From Thiosocius teredinicola (GTDB taxonomy: Bacteria > Pseudomonadota > Gammaproteobacteria > Chromatiales > Chromatiaceae): a stretch of 64,000 nt of DNA. The DNA lies in the NCBI RefSeq assembly GCF_002009425.1, contig NZ_CP019936.1, positions 2,343,297-2,407,296 on the forward strand. The letters are read 5' to 3'. The notes under the pieces are model-generated. The model was not told the origin of the DNA. It saw only the letters and a list, made by a program, of their open reading frames with translations, and did no database searches. The position numbers and the translations under genes are program-made. Of this stretch, positions 18,239-25,988 are shown piece by piece; positions within the stretch are counted from its first letter, which is position 1, and every line of letters starts with the position of its first letter.

Positions 18239-18628
18239 CTAGTCATACTTGATGTATTTGAAACGCGGATCGTCGGGAGTACCTTCCAATGCGCTGCCCT
18301 CGACCAGGCCCGGCTGCCACATCACAACCTCTTCGATCTTGCGGGCAAGTTCGAAATCTTTGGCTGTGACGCCTTTGGAGGAGTGGGTCATTAGCTTTAC
18401 GATCACGAATGCATACGAGGCGCTGAGGTCGGGGTGGTGAAACGCGGCCTCGGCCAGATGCCCCACCGTGTTGACCACCATCAGCGTCGACTTCCACCCG
18501 CTGGTTTTGTACTTGCGCCGGATCCAGCCGTTTTCGAGATACCAGTTGGGCAGTTCTTCTTCCAACCGCTGTTTGATCTCGTCTTCGCTGTAGGCTTCGT
18601 CGATCTGTTTGTTGCGCCATTGGCTCAT
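18239..18628 (-). CDS. phhB: 4a-hydroxytetrahydrobiopterin dehydratase (pterin-4a-carbinolamine dehydratase)
   Basis: 129 aa. Recycles the 4a-carbinolamine formed by aromatic amino acid hydroxylases. The catalytic block AEAAFHHPDLSASY carries the family histidine pair with the HPDL segment, followed by VIVKLMTH. Slightly longer than the usual about 110 aa owing to a C-terminal tail. No phenylalanine hydroxylase is adjacent; these proteins can also act elsewhere, for example in molybdopterin-related roles. Single gene, convergent with the metal operon. Confidence 0.85.
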   Translation of the reverse strand: MSQWRNKQIDEAYSEDEIKQRLEEELPNWYLENGWIRRKYKTSGWKSTLMVVNTVGHLAEAAFHHPDLSASYAFVIVKLMTHSSKGVTAKDFELARKIEEVVMWQPGLVEGSALEGTPDDPRFKYIKYD

Positions 18629-18734
18629 ATCAGGACTCCCGCACGCTGGGTTGCGCGTTTGCCAAGCTTAGACCTTTTACCGTGCGGGAGACCCTGCGCT
18701 TAGCCGAGTCTTTACGCCGGTTCGCGCCTTCGCT

Positions 18735-19439
18735 CTATCCAAGCCCGAGTGCTTGCAAGGTGACGGGGCCGACTTCGCCATCGGCAACCAGTCCGCGATC
18801 ATTCTGAAAGAGCGTGACGGCATGCGCGGTCTGCGGACCATAGATGCCGTCGATTCTGCCCGTTGCATATCCCAGATCCGACAGCGCCTTCTGGATCTTC
18901 TTGACGCGGGGACCGCGCATCAACACCCGCGTGACGCGGATGATATCGATCGGCGGCTCATAGGCTACCGGCGAATCGGCCATGTTGTAGTCGAGGCCGG
19001 GGACCAGAACGCCATAGTCCCAACGCCGGTCGGCGGCGGTCGTTGCGATGACGCCGCGCTTGCTGCTATGTGCTTCGATGGTGCCTCCTTTGCCGTCGCT
19101 GATGGCGATATGTCCTGTGCGATCGGTCTGCGGCACGCGCAACAGCAATGCGCCGGCGATGCGCAGTGCCTCGTCGATACTGATCTTCGCGTCGTCGCGC
19201 GTGGCGTGTTTCGCCCAGAATCCGGTGTAGGCGTCGGCCAGCATGGGATCGGTGTCGGGTTCGGCCCCGTAGATGATGCCGCTCGATTGGTAGAGGCACC
19301 AGGAGGCGAACTCGGCGCAATCCCACGGTCCTTTCCAGCGACTGTTGGATAGAGGAGCACGGGCCCCTAAAACGTACGCTTCTCCAATGTGGGCTTCGGC
19401 AATTGTCAGAATCTTGGTTGCGGTCTTTGAACGTGGCAT
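18735..19439 (-). CDS. NlpC/P60-like cell-wall hydrolase with C-terminal peptidoglycan-binding domain
   Basis: 234 aa. The N-terminal half shows a Cys-His hydrolase pattern: catalytic Cys in WDCAEFASW (about residue 40) and His in GHIAISDGKGG (about 109). The last about 65 residues form a PG_binding_1 domain (MRGPRVKKIQKALSDLG, GIYGPQTAHAV, LVADGEVGPVT). No signal peptide is visible, so export must use another route, or the enzyme acts on muropeptides in the cytoplasm or in lysis. Could be amidase or endopeptidase; not resolvable by eye. Confidence 0.75.
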   Translation of the reverse strand: MPRSKTATKILTIAEAHIGEAYVLGARAPLSNSRWKGPWDCAEFASWCLYQSSGIIYGAEPDTDPMLADAYTGFWAKHATRDDAKISIDEALRIAGALLLRVPQTDRTGHIAISDGKGGTIEAHSSKRGVIATTAADRRWDYGVLVPGLDYNMADSPVAYEPPIDIIRVTRVLMRGPRVKKIQKALSDLGYATGRIDGIYGPQTAHAVTLFQNDRGLVADGEVGPVTLQALGLG

Positions 19440-19665
19440 GGCTATCTCCGCTGATTGCTCTTGATTGTTGTGGGAGCCGTTGCAGTTGGCACTCTACATG
19501 ACCGTCGGTGGCCTTGCAGTGCCGTGGTTCAAAGTGAAAGTGCGAGACGATTGTCGTTATCGGTGTTTCGTTGCGTGTCACGGTCGGGACGAAGGGGCGA
19601 GACCGTGTGTTCAATCGGCGGACGCGATAAAGATGCTGTTGATCCGTCGGCGATGAAATCAGGTT

Positions 19666-20349
19666 CTAATTGTCGGATGACGACAGCGATTTACCAAAAC
19701 GGCCGAAGCGTGGAGACCAATCGTGCTGGTACGCCACCGAGACCAGCAGGCGTTCGGCGCGACCGATCAGTTTCTCGCGCGGTACGAGACCAAAGAACCG
19801 CGAATCGGCGCTGCGATCGCGGTTGTCGCCCAGCATCAGAAACTGCCCGCGAGGTACTCGAAGGGGGCCAAAGTCGGGCGCAGTGGCGGTGTCGGTATAC
19901 CACTGGATGTCGTAGGCTGCGCCACTCAATTGCTCGCGCCACCGCATGGCGGGCGATAAACCGGCGTTGCCGTCGGGTTCCATCAGTGCCGCCTTTGGTT
20001 GGTAGTCGGCCATGCTGCCGTTGATGAACAGGCGCTTGCTCCGCATCTCTACCAGGTCACCCGGTAGCGCCACTACACGCTTGATCAATCGGGTGCCATC
20101 GCCTGGTCGGGAAAAGGTGACGATATCGCCGCGTTCGGGCTCGCCAAGGTGGGAAACGATGATATCCGTCAGCGGCACCTTCAGGTCATAAGCCAGCCGG
20201 TTGACGAAAACGACGTCGCCTTCGAGCAGCGTCGGCCGCATCGAACCCGAAGGGATAGGGTTCCAATCCGCGATGCCGGTTCGAAACAGGCCGAACAGCA
20301 GGAGAAATATGATCAATCCGCGATTGTTTCTGAGCCAGTTGCGCATCAT
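19666..20349 (-). CDS. lepB: Signal peptidase I (S26 family)
   Basis: 227 aa. Cleaves signal peptides at the periplasmic face of the membrane. One N-terminal transmembrane helix, then box B IPSGSMRPTL with the catalytic serine (about 35), box D RLIKRVVALPGD with the catalytic lysine (about 90), and box E GDNRDRSADSRFFG. Shorter than E. coli LepB (324 aa; two membrane helices). It is not next to lepA or rnc, so it is probably a second copy rather than the housekeeping one. Two adjacent ATG codons at the start; either is possible. Confidence 0.9.
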   Translation of the reverse strand: MMRNWLRNNRGLIIFLLLFGLFRTGIADWNPIPSGSMRPTLLEGDVVFVNRLAYDLKVPLTDIIVSHLGEPERGDIVTFSRPGDGTRLIKRVVALPGDLVEMRSKRLFINGSMADYQPKAALMEPDGNAGLSPAMRWREQLSGAAYDIQWYTDTATAPDFGPLRVPRGQFLMLGDNRDRSADSRFFGLVPREKLIGRAERLLVSVAYQHDWSPRFGRFGKSLSSSDN

Positions 20350-20539
20350 CGATTCCTTGAGTGAAGCCGGTCTCTGCCAAGACAGTTTTCATCGACATAA
20401 GTTTCGGCTGGGAAAACGTCGATTGGCCCTGCAGTTCGTATTATTCAACTGGGAGACGCCGTCGTCCACAGACAAGAAATTGAAACATTCTAGGTGTATT
20501 CAGTCGGCATTTTGTTCACGGGATGTAACCAGGAATGAT

Positions 20540-20830
20540 GTGGCGCGAAACCGACAATGGATCGATGTGGATACTGCCAACTACGATTGCAGTATTCCGG
20601 CCTTGATCAAAAAATGGCTGCTCATCGTTGTCGGCGGGACGCTTATCCTGGCCGGACTGATCACCTTCTGGCTTCCGCTGCCCATCGGCCTGCCCATGGT
20701 GCTGCTCGGTTTGCCGTTGGTGCTCCGGCACTCGCCGCATGCGCGTTCATGGTGGGACAAGCTGCGCAACCGCTGCCCCCTCTTGACCGGGAAACAGCCG
20801 ATGGGGCCAGGCGAAGACAAGGAGCGATGA
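20540..20830 (+). CDS. Small membrane protein, PGPGW-like
   Basis: 96 aa. After about 22 polar residues there is a hairpin of two hydrophobic segments (WLLIVVGGTLILAGLITFW and a PIGLPMVLLGLPLVL stretch) followed by a positively charged tail. The layout is like the short PGPGW-type putative transmembrane proteins. GTG start chosen because AGGA lies 5 bp upstream; a TTG nearer the first helix is an alternative. Function unknown. Confidence 0.55.
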   Translation: MARNRQWIDVDTANYDCSIPALIKKWLLIVVGGTLILAGLITFWLPLPIGLPMVLLGLPLVLRHSPHARSWWDKLRNRCPLLTGKQPMGPGEDKER

Positions 20831-20856
20831 ACTCAGCGATGGCGCGAAATCGACCG

Positions 20857-21705
20857 TTACCGGTGAACGCTCGTATCCTGCTGGGTTCCGTCTTGTCTCG
20901 ACGAGTGACGAAACGGTATCAGCAGCAACCCTGGTAACCAGCTTGCTTCACGTGGTTCGCGGTATGTCGTCAATCCAATAGTCATGCGTTCGTGACCGTC
21001 GCGTGGTTGCGCACGGTAGGTGCCGAATAGCCGGTCCCAGACCGACAGATTGAATCCGAAGTTCGAATTCATCTCATCGATATGGGTGGAGTGGTGCACC
21101 CGGTGCATGTCGGGAGTGACGACCAGTTTGCGCAATGCTCCATCCAGGGCGGCAGGCAGCCGCACGTTGCCGTGGTTGAACATCGCCATGCCGTTGAGTA
21201 CCACCTCGAACAGCATGACCGCGAGTACCGGGGGACCGAGCAGCGCAATCACCGCGAACTTAATCAACATTGACAGCAAGATTTCGAGCGGGTGAAAACG
21301 CAATCCTGTGGTTACATCGAAATCGAGGTCGGCGTGGTGGACACGATGCAGGCGCCAAAGTAGCGGAACGGCATGCACGGCGATGTGCTGTAGCCAGATC
21401 GCGAAATCAAGCACGATCATTGCGGTCACGATACCAAGCCACGCCGGCACATCGACGTTGTTGAGTAGGCCCCAACCCTGCTGGCTGGCGAGTATCGCCA
21501 TCCCGACCGCCGCGGCGGGGAAGAGCGCGCGCAACAGCAGCGTGTTGATCACGACCAACCCCAGGTTGTTTGACCAACGGACAGCTTTCGAGGTGTACAG
21601 TGCTTTTCGTGGAGCCAGCAACTCCCACAGCGCCATCGCACCGAAGATGCCGGCAAAGAACCCCAGCCTTATGGCGGCTTCATGCGCTTGTACGAAGGTT
21701 TCCAA
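20857..21705 (-). CDS. Sterol desaturase/fatty acid hydroxylase family protein
   Basis: 282-aa integral membrane di-iron enzyme with about four helices. All three histidine clusters are present: HIAVH (about 107-111), HRVHHAD (about 120) and HRVHHSTHIDEMNSNFG (about 205), plus FNHGNV between. Members hydroxylate or desaturate sterols, carotenoids or acyl chains. The start is a TTG supported by GAGAGG about 6 bp upstream. Lies alone, divergent from no obvious partner; substrate unknown. Confidence 0.88.
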   Translation of the reverse strand: METFVQAHEAAIRLGFFAGIFGAMALWELLAPRKALYTSKAVRWSNNLGLVVINTLLLRALFPAAAVGMAILASQQGWGLLNNVDVPAWLGIVTAMIVLDFAIWLQHIAVHAVPLLWRLHRVHHADLDFDVTTGLRFHPLEILLSMLIKFAVIALLGPPVLAVMLFEVVLNGMAMFNHGNVRLPAALDGALRKLVVTPDMHRVHHSTHIDEMNSNFGFNLSVWDRLFGTYRAQPRDGHERMTIGLTTYREPREASWLPGLLLIPFRHSSRQDGTQQDTSVHR

Positions 21706-21779
21706 AAACGACCTCTCGTAGTTCGTCTGAGTTACTGCATCCTTGCTTTAATTTCCTTCAGCCTGGGTTCGCTTGTCAT

Positions 21780-22382
21780 CTAACCCGCAAAAGCCGGCCG
21801 TAGACCCTGCAACACCGAATCGGCCAGGCGCCGTTTTTCTTCGCGGCTCTTGTCATGGGCTACCGGTCCGTCGACAAACAGGCTGGCGAGTCCGTGCACC
21901 GCCGACCACGCGAGCAGCTCCTGAGGACTGAAATCGTGCGGATCTTCGTCTTCGATCGTGCTGACGAAACCCTCTTTAAGGTAAGCCGCAAGCCGGTCGG
22001 CTGCCTTCAGGTATTCAGCGTCCTGCGAATAGATCGTCTCCTCACGCCACATGGCGCGAAAGAACGCGGGTTTGTCGACCGCAAAGGTGACATAGGCCAA
22101 GCCGACGGCATGAAAGGGGTCGGCCCCGGTATCCAGAGCCTGTTGCTTCGCCGCTTCCATAGCGTCGGCGAGTTGGTGCAGAGCGCGGGTGGCGAACGCC
22201 GTGAGGAGTGCGCGCTTATCGACATAGTGCCGAAATGCCGATGACGGCGACACGCCGACACGCTTGGCGCAGGCCCGCAGGGTGACTGCCTCGATGCCGA
22301 ATTGCGAAGCGATCTCGTCGACCGCATCGAGTAGGGATTCGGCCAGGTGACCGTGGTGATAACGACTGCCTTCTTTCTTCAT
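21780..22382 (-). CDS. TetR-family transcriptional regulator
   Basis: 200 aa from the ATG at 22382. The N-terminal helix-turn-helix runs through GIEAVTLRACAKRVGVSPSSAFRHYVDKRALLTAFATRAL (described by its ends; about residues 30-60 hold the HTH) and the C-terminal ligand domain (about 85-195) resembles the WHG-type TetR C-terminal domains. Divergently placed from the DUF2852 gene. Its own putative promoter (TTAACA, 17 bp, TAAAAC on the minus strand) would start transcription at about 22383, almost at the ATG, implying a leaderless mRNA. Likely autorepressor via the sites at 22405 and 22459. Confidence 0.88.
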   Translation of the reverse strand: MKKEGSRYHHGHLAESLLDAVDEIASQFGIEAVTLRACAKRVGVSPSSAFRHYVDKRALLTAFATRALHQLADAMEAAKQQALDTGADPFHAVGLAYVTFAVDKPAFFRAMWREETIYSQDAEYLKAADRLAAYLKEGFVSTIEDEDPHDFSPQELLAWSAVHGLASLFVDGPVAHDKSREEKRRLADSVLQGLRPAFAG

Positions 22383-22404
22383 AGGATAAGGTTTTAGCAC
22401 CAAA

Positions 22405-22420
22405 TGTGAACATTGTTAAC
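22405..22420. promoter_or_regulatory. Candidate TetR operator 1
   Basis: TGTGAACATTGTTAAC, an imperfect palindrome (GTGAAC...GTTAAC). It recurs with two mismatches at 22459. It overlaps the -35/spacer of the putative minus-strand tetR promoter (TTAACA at 22419-22414, TAAAAC at 22396-22391). Confidence 0.6.
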
Positions 22421-22426
22421 TTTTTC

Positions 22427-22455
22427 TTGAAATTTCCCCTGAACTCCCTTACATT
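22427..22455 (+). promoter_or_regulatory. Putative sigma-70 promoter of DUF2852 gene
   Basis: TTGAAA at 22427 and TACATT at 22450 separated by 17 bp. The expected transcription start, near 22462, falls inside operator 2, so a bound TetR dimer would block it. Confidence 0.5.
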
Positions 22456-22458
22456 GCA

Positions 22459-22474
22459 TGTGAACAGCGTTAAC
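22459..22474. promoter_or_regulatory. Candidate TetR operator 2
   Basis: TGTGAACAGCGTTAAC, the second copy of the palindrome, 54 bp from the first (close to five helical turns). Covers the expected transcription start of the DUF2852 gene. Confidence 0.6.
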
Positions 22475-22533
22475 ATTTGTCCGCTGACAAAGCTAAGCTG
22501 TTCTTTTTGTTCAGGTATTGGAGATCAACGACC

Positions 22534-22980
22534 ATGTCATCGACTAACTATTCAAGCCCGGGCCATTCACATGGCAATTGCTCCCACGCGGGCAAGCACG
22601 GCTGCGGCGGTCACTGGAGCGGGGCCAATATCGCAGCGATGGTGCTGGGTTTCATCGTGTTTCCGCCGATCGGATTGGTGGTGCTGGTGTGGACGCTGAT
22701 GGGGCGTCCGATTCAGGACCTACCGGGTTGGGTACGTGACAAATGGTCACAATACTTCGGCAATGCCGGCGTGACGCATTCGCACGGCAACAGCGACAAC
22801 GTGGTGTTCGACGAATACCAACAGACGCAGCACGATCGAATCCGCGAGATCAAAGACGAAATCAAGCGACGTGCCGAGGCGTTCCGTACCTTCCGCTTTG
22901 ATGCCAAGCGTCGCCAGGACAAGGCGGAGTTTGACGAGTTTATGGCGAGTAACCCGGGGAAGGGCGGCGACGAGCGCTGA
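22534..22980 (+). CDS. DUF2852 membrane protein with His/Cys-rich N-terminus
   Basis: 148 aa. One transmembrane segment (IAAMVLGFIVFPPIGLVVL, about 34-52) in the DUF2852 arrangement, then a helical charged C-terminal half (about 95-140). The N-terminal 30 residues are unusually rich in potential ligands (GHSHGNCSHAGKHGCGGHW), with more His in THSHGN. GGAG lies 10 bp before the chosen ATG; an ATG 57 bp upstream is less likely. Divergent from and probably repressed by the TetR gene. Function unknown. Confidence 0.75.
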   Translation: MSSTNYSSPGHSHGNCSHAGKHGCGGHWSGANIAAMVLGFIVFPPIGLVVLVWTLMGRPIQDLPGWVRDKWSQYFGNAGVTHSHGNSDNVVFDEYQQTQHDRIREIKDEIKRRAEAFRTFRFDAKRRQDKAEFDEFMASNPGKGGDER

Positions 22981-23016
22981 AGACTCCGCAATCCATTGGT
23001 CTCCCCCAGTGGCTTG

Positions 23017-23048
23017 GGCCGTTGCGGTAACCGCAACGGCCTTTTTTT
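23017..23048 (+). terminator. Intrinsic terminator of DUF2852 gene
   Basis: Perfect 11-bp stem GGCCGTTGCGG/CCGCAACGGCC with a 3-nt TAA loop followed by seven T. Confidence 0.93.
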
Positions 23049-23156
23049 GTATGAATGCGCCGGTAGAGCGCACCCGTTTGGCTACAGTCGATCGATCCGC
23101 GTCGCCGCTGTGCCGAGTTCATGATCGACCAGCGATGTCCCTCGACGGCTATGACG

Positions 23157-23711
23157 CTATTCGAACAGCAAGCGGTTGATCTCGATGGCTACTCCACCAA
23201 ACCCGAGCCCGCTGCGATAGCCGTCGATCAGTGGGTTGTTGATGGGGTCTACACCGACATGCAGGGCGACCAGTTTCCAATCATCGCCTTCTTTGATCAT
23301 GCTCGCGGTCCACTTGGAATCGAAGGCGAACGTGCGGCCGTCGGCAAGTTCGTAGGTGTCGGTCGATGTCCCGTGGCAGATGCCGAATTTGCCTTCGTAG
23401 ATATTGGTCTTGATCGTCGCTTGAGGCTCAACGTGCATGCTTTTCAGGACGGCATCCGGTTTCTTGAACCAATCGTAAAACAGCTGTTCGACAGTGCGCC
23501 CGTCGGTCAACACCTCCTGGTTCATTACGGTGATGACGTAATCTTTGTGGAGATGGGATTGAAGTAGCGACGGCTGGTCGTTGTTGACCGCTGTTTGCGC
23601 CATCGTCAGGAGTTCGCGCAGTTGGCGATGGTCTTCCTCGGTACCGGTGTCGGTGGCTGCCGTTGCACCGAACGAGAGCAGAATCAGCAATACCATCAGA
23701 TAGTTGTTCAT
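23157..23711 (-). CDS. Exported NTF2/SnoaL-like protein, last gene of biosynthetic operon
   Basis: 184 aa with a signal peptide (about 1-18, ending ATA). The rest is an NTF2-like cone fold (DHRQLRELLTMAQTAVNND, DYVITVMNQEVLTDGR, KWTASMIKEGDDWKLVALHVG). Such folds serve as small enzymes or ligand binders. ATG overlaps the PAP2 stop by ATGA and GAAGGAG lies upstream, so it is translated with the cluster. As the only soluble exported product of the operon it may act on or carry the final product in the periplasm; this is inference. Confidence 0.75.
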   Translation of the reverse strand: MNNYLMVLLILLSFGATAATDTGTEEDHRQLRELLTMAQTAVNNDQPSLLQSHLHKDYVITVMNQEVLTDGRTVEQLFYDWFKKPDAVLKSMHVEPQATIKTNIYEGKFGICHGTSTDTYELADGRTFAFDSKWTASMIKEGDDWKLVALHVGVDPINNPLIDGYRSGLGFGGVAIEINRLLFE

Positions 23712-24376
23712 CCTTTTTGCTCCTTCACAAGATGTGGGACGGGCTGTAGATACGATTGAGGCGAGCGACCGAGTGCGATACCGCGGCAACCCAAGGCAAT
23801 CAACAATCCGGTCGCTACATCGAGCACATGATGTTGATGGGTCAGCAGGGTTGAAGCCGCGATACAGGCGAGCCATGCCCACAGTGCCGTTTTGATCGCG
23901 CGCGGTGCACCTTCGCCGCAAGCCGAAACGGCAATCGTTGCAAAAACGATATGCAGGGAGGGGACCAGGTTGTGCGGGGCATCAAGGGTAAACATCACGC
24001 CATACAGTGTTTCGTAGCCGGCAGGCAGCATGCGCTCAAACCCCAGTTGCGCAGGAAACAGCAACCACAACACCGCAGCGACAAGCAGGCCCAGTATGGC
24101 GGCCAACGCTTCACTTCGTGCACGTTCTCGCGGGATAGTAAACAAGGGCAGACAGAACAGCAGGAACAACGACAGGTACACCCAGACCGCCGCAGGTACC
24201 AAAGGGATATCAAGCTCGATCGGCAGATACAGAGCCAACAGATCGTTACGTTGGCTGGTCAGCCAGTTAACGCCGCCGTAGATCGGAAAAAACAACAGGT
24301 CGATCACCAGACACCATAGCAACACGGTGCGCAGCGTGGGCCAGTCCGGGATGCGAAACCATTGCTCGTTGTTCAT
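23708..24376 (-). CDS. PAP2-family membrane phosphatase/phosphotransferase
   Basis: 222 aa, about six membrane helices. Phosphatase motifs: PSLHIVFA (C2, catalytic His) and THQHHVLDVATG (C3, with the second His and Asp); the first KxxxxxxRP-type motif is not clear, so activity on a specific lipid phosphate is uncertain. The architecture resembles the inositolphosphotransferase/Aur1-like PAP2 branch. The ATG overlaps the desaturase stop by ATGA. In this cluster it could dephosphorylate a lipid intermediate or transfer a head group. Confidence 0.8.
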   Translation of the reverse strand: MNNEQWFRIPDWPTLRTVLLWCLVIDLLFFPIYGGVNWLTSQRNDLLALYLPIELDIPLVPAAVWVYLSLFLLFCLPLFTIPRERARSEALAAILGLLVAAVLWLLFPAQLGFERMLPAGYETLYGVMFTLDAPHNLVPSLHIVFATIAVSACGEGAPRAIKTALWAWLACIAASTLLTHQHHVLDVATGLLIALGCRGIALGRSPQSYLQPVPHLVKEQKG

Positions 24377-25329
24377 AGCGCCTGTTCCAGATCCCGTTCG
24401 AGCTCGGGCGACGGCTTGCCCGGGTCTGGCTCGTCGGTATGCCGTGGGCCCAACCACAGGCTCCAATAAATACGTGCCCAGCCGGGACGTCTCAAGGAGT
24501 GGTCGATCAGCTTGGGCAGGGCATTCCAAGGTGCAGCCGGGTACTGATGATGCGCGAGGTGATAGTGATAGTTGAGGAACACCGCGCGGGTGAAAGCGCT
24601 GATGCGCAGGTTCCAGGCGCCGTTGCGGATGTCTCTCGGCGTCCATGCATGCGTCGCGTACTGCACTGCACACCACACCATGGCGAATGACCAATAACAG
24701 GCCAGCCAGCCAAGCAGACTCAGATCCAACAAAATGAACAGAGCCACTTGTATGCCGGCGCTGAGCAGGATGTCACGAACGACGGTTGCGGACGGTGCTT
24801 TGCAGACATCCTCAACCATCGGCCGCATGCCGTAGAATTCAGCGATCTTCTCCCGGAACAGCCTGGTCTTCACGACACCTGCGATATACAGCAGGTTGGC
24901 CAGCGGCACCGATAACCAGTAGAACCCACCCAGCAGACAGAAAAGACGAAACGTCGCCAGCCACATTGGGGTGCCCGGCGGGCAATAATCGTACAGTTCG
25001 ACGTCGGTTCGGTTGCGCCGATGGTGGCCCAGATGACAAACCCGTTGGATGATGAATCCTGTGGGGAAGAACGCGGCAGACACGCGACCGAGTGCGTCGT
25101 TTACCCGGCGGTTGGGATGGAGCACGCCGTGCACCGCCTCATGCAGCAACGAGAAGATCGTGTTGTTGATCAATGCGAAGCCGACACAGGCGACTGCCCA
25201 GTGCCACCAGAACTGCGCATGCGATGCCAACCACAAGAACCCCGCCGCAGCCGACCAGGAAAGTACCGCGATGACGATATTGAGCCTAACCGGGATTGGC
25301 CACGTTGAACGCAAGGCGGTGCTGTTCAT
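24373..25329 (-). CDS. Membrane fatty acid desaturase
   Basis: 318 aa, integral membrane di-iron protein. Histidine boxes: HEAVH (about 64-68), HLGHHRRN (about 100-104) and HYHLAHHQ (about 256-263), giving the eight-His set of acyl desaturases/hydroxylases. Introduces double bonds or hydroxyls into acyl chains, using an electron donor not encoded nearby. Start ATG overlaps the previous stop (ATGA). Its place within the radical SAM cluster points to an acyl moiety in the product. Confidence 0.88.
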   Translation of the reverse strand: MNSTALRSTWPIPVRLNIVIAVLSWSAAAGFLWLASHAQFWWHWAVACVGFALINNTIFSLLHEAVHGVLHPNRRVNDALGRVSAAFFPTGFIIQRVCHLGHHRRNRTDVELYDYCPPGTPMWLATFRLFCLLGGFYWLSVPLANLLYIAGVVKTRLFREKIAEFYGMRPMVEDVCKAPSATVVRDILLSAGIQVALFILLDLSLLGWLACYWSFAMVWCAVQYATHAWTPRDIRNGAWNLRISAFTRAVFLNYHYHLAHHQYPAAPWNALPKLIDHSLRRPGWARIYWSLWLGPRHTDEPDPGKPSPELERDLEQAL

Positions 25330-25988
25330 TGTCGTTTGCCGTTGATGAAATGAGTGTAGGGAGGAAGGGGCGATAATGCGGTGAGTGTTTCACCGGGTGC
25401 GATCACGCACCCGGGCCCGATACTGGATCGGGCGCCCACCACGGCGTAGCTGCCGACCGATACGGCGGCGATATCGACCAGAAACCGACCATCCTCGATC
25501 CGCGACAGGTGGCCGCTGATCAATGCCTCGGTTCCAATGACACTTCCATAGGCGACCTCAAGATAGGGCCGGTCCAGACTGCGGGCACCCGGCGCCCAGA
25601 ATGAGGCCGGGTTGACCTTGGCACCCCACAGGTTCAACCAAAACGGGTACAGCCCCGGCACCAGCCGTAGCAGTTCTTCCAGCCAGGGAATGCGATTGAA
25701 CGGCATTTGCAGCTGCAATAGCACCCACCATACTTTGAAGGCGGTGCTGTCTTGCCGGAGATCGCGGCCCTGAGGCTTACCGAACAGCGCCATCACGATG
25801 CGCGCTGTCACTGGCGGTAGAACGTAGAGTAGGGCAACGAACGTCGCCGTCCAGCCGACCGCGCCCGTAGTGAGCACCGTCGCCACGGATACGATGACGG
25901 CGATTGCCAATAACGGTATGGCATTGGCCAAAAGGGCAAAGCGGCTGATCGGCTCGACCTGCAGATCCGGTTGGGTGGCTTTATGCAT
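25326..25988 (-). CDS. Membrane-associated left-handed beta-helix (hexapeptide) acyltransferase-like protein
   Basis: 220 aa. Two hydrophobic helices at the N-terminus (about 20-65), then a short hexapeptide-repeat region (about 125-205) with runs such as GTEALISG, IAAVSVGSYAVVGARSSI and GPGCVIAPG. Members of this fold transfer acyl groups to sugars or lipids. It is short of a full acetyltransferase and lacks an obvious catalytic His loop, so the reaction is uncertain. ATG overlaps the AurF-like gene stop by 8 bp. Confidence 0.7.
   Translation of the reverse strand: MHKATQPDLQVEPISRFALLANAIPLLAIAVIVSVATVLTTGAVGWTATFVALLYVLPPVTARIVMALFGKPQGRDLRQDSTAFKVWWVLLQLQMPFNRIPWLEELLRLVPGLYPFWLNLWGAKVNPASFWAPGARSLDRPYLEVAYGSVIGTEALISGHLSRIEDGRFLVDIAAVSVGSYAVVGARSSIGPGCVIAPGETLTALSPLPPYTHFINGKRQ

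Noticed and set aside
19440-19665. Possible gene between the NlpC-like and signal peptidase genes
   Set aside because: Only short frames without ribosome sites; nothing recognisable.
22981-23156. Cobalamin riboswitch or other leader for the B12-type radical SAM operon
   Set aside because: No B12-box-like sequence was found at either end of the operon or upstream of 35849.
24377-24694. N-terminal extension of the PAP2 gene
   Set aside because: Lies entirely within the desaturase gene; the ATG at 24376 gives the ATGA overlap seen at the other junctions.
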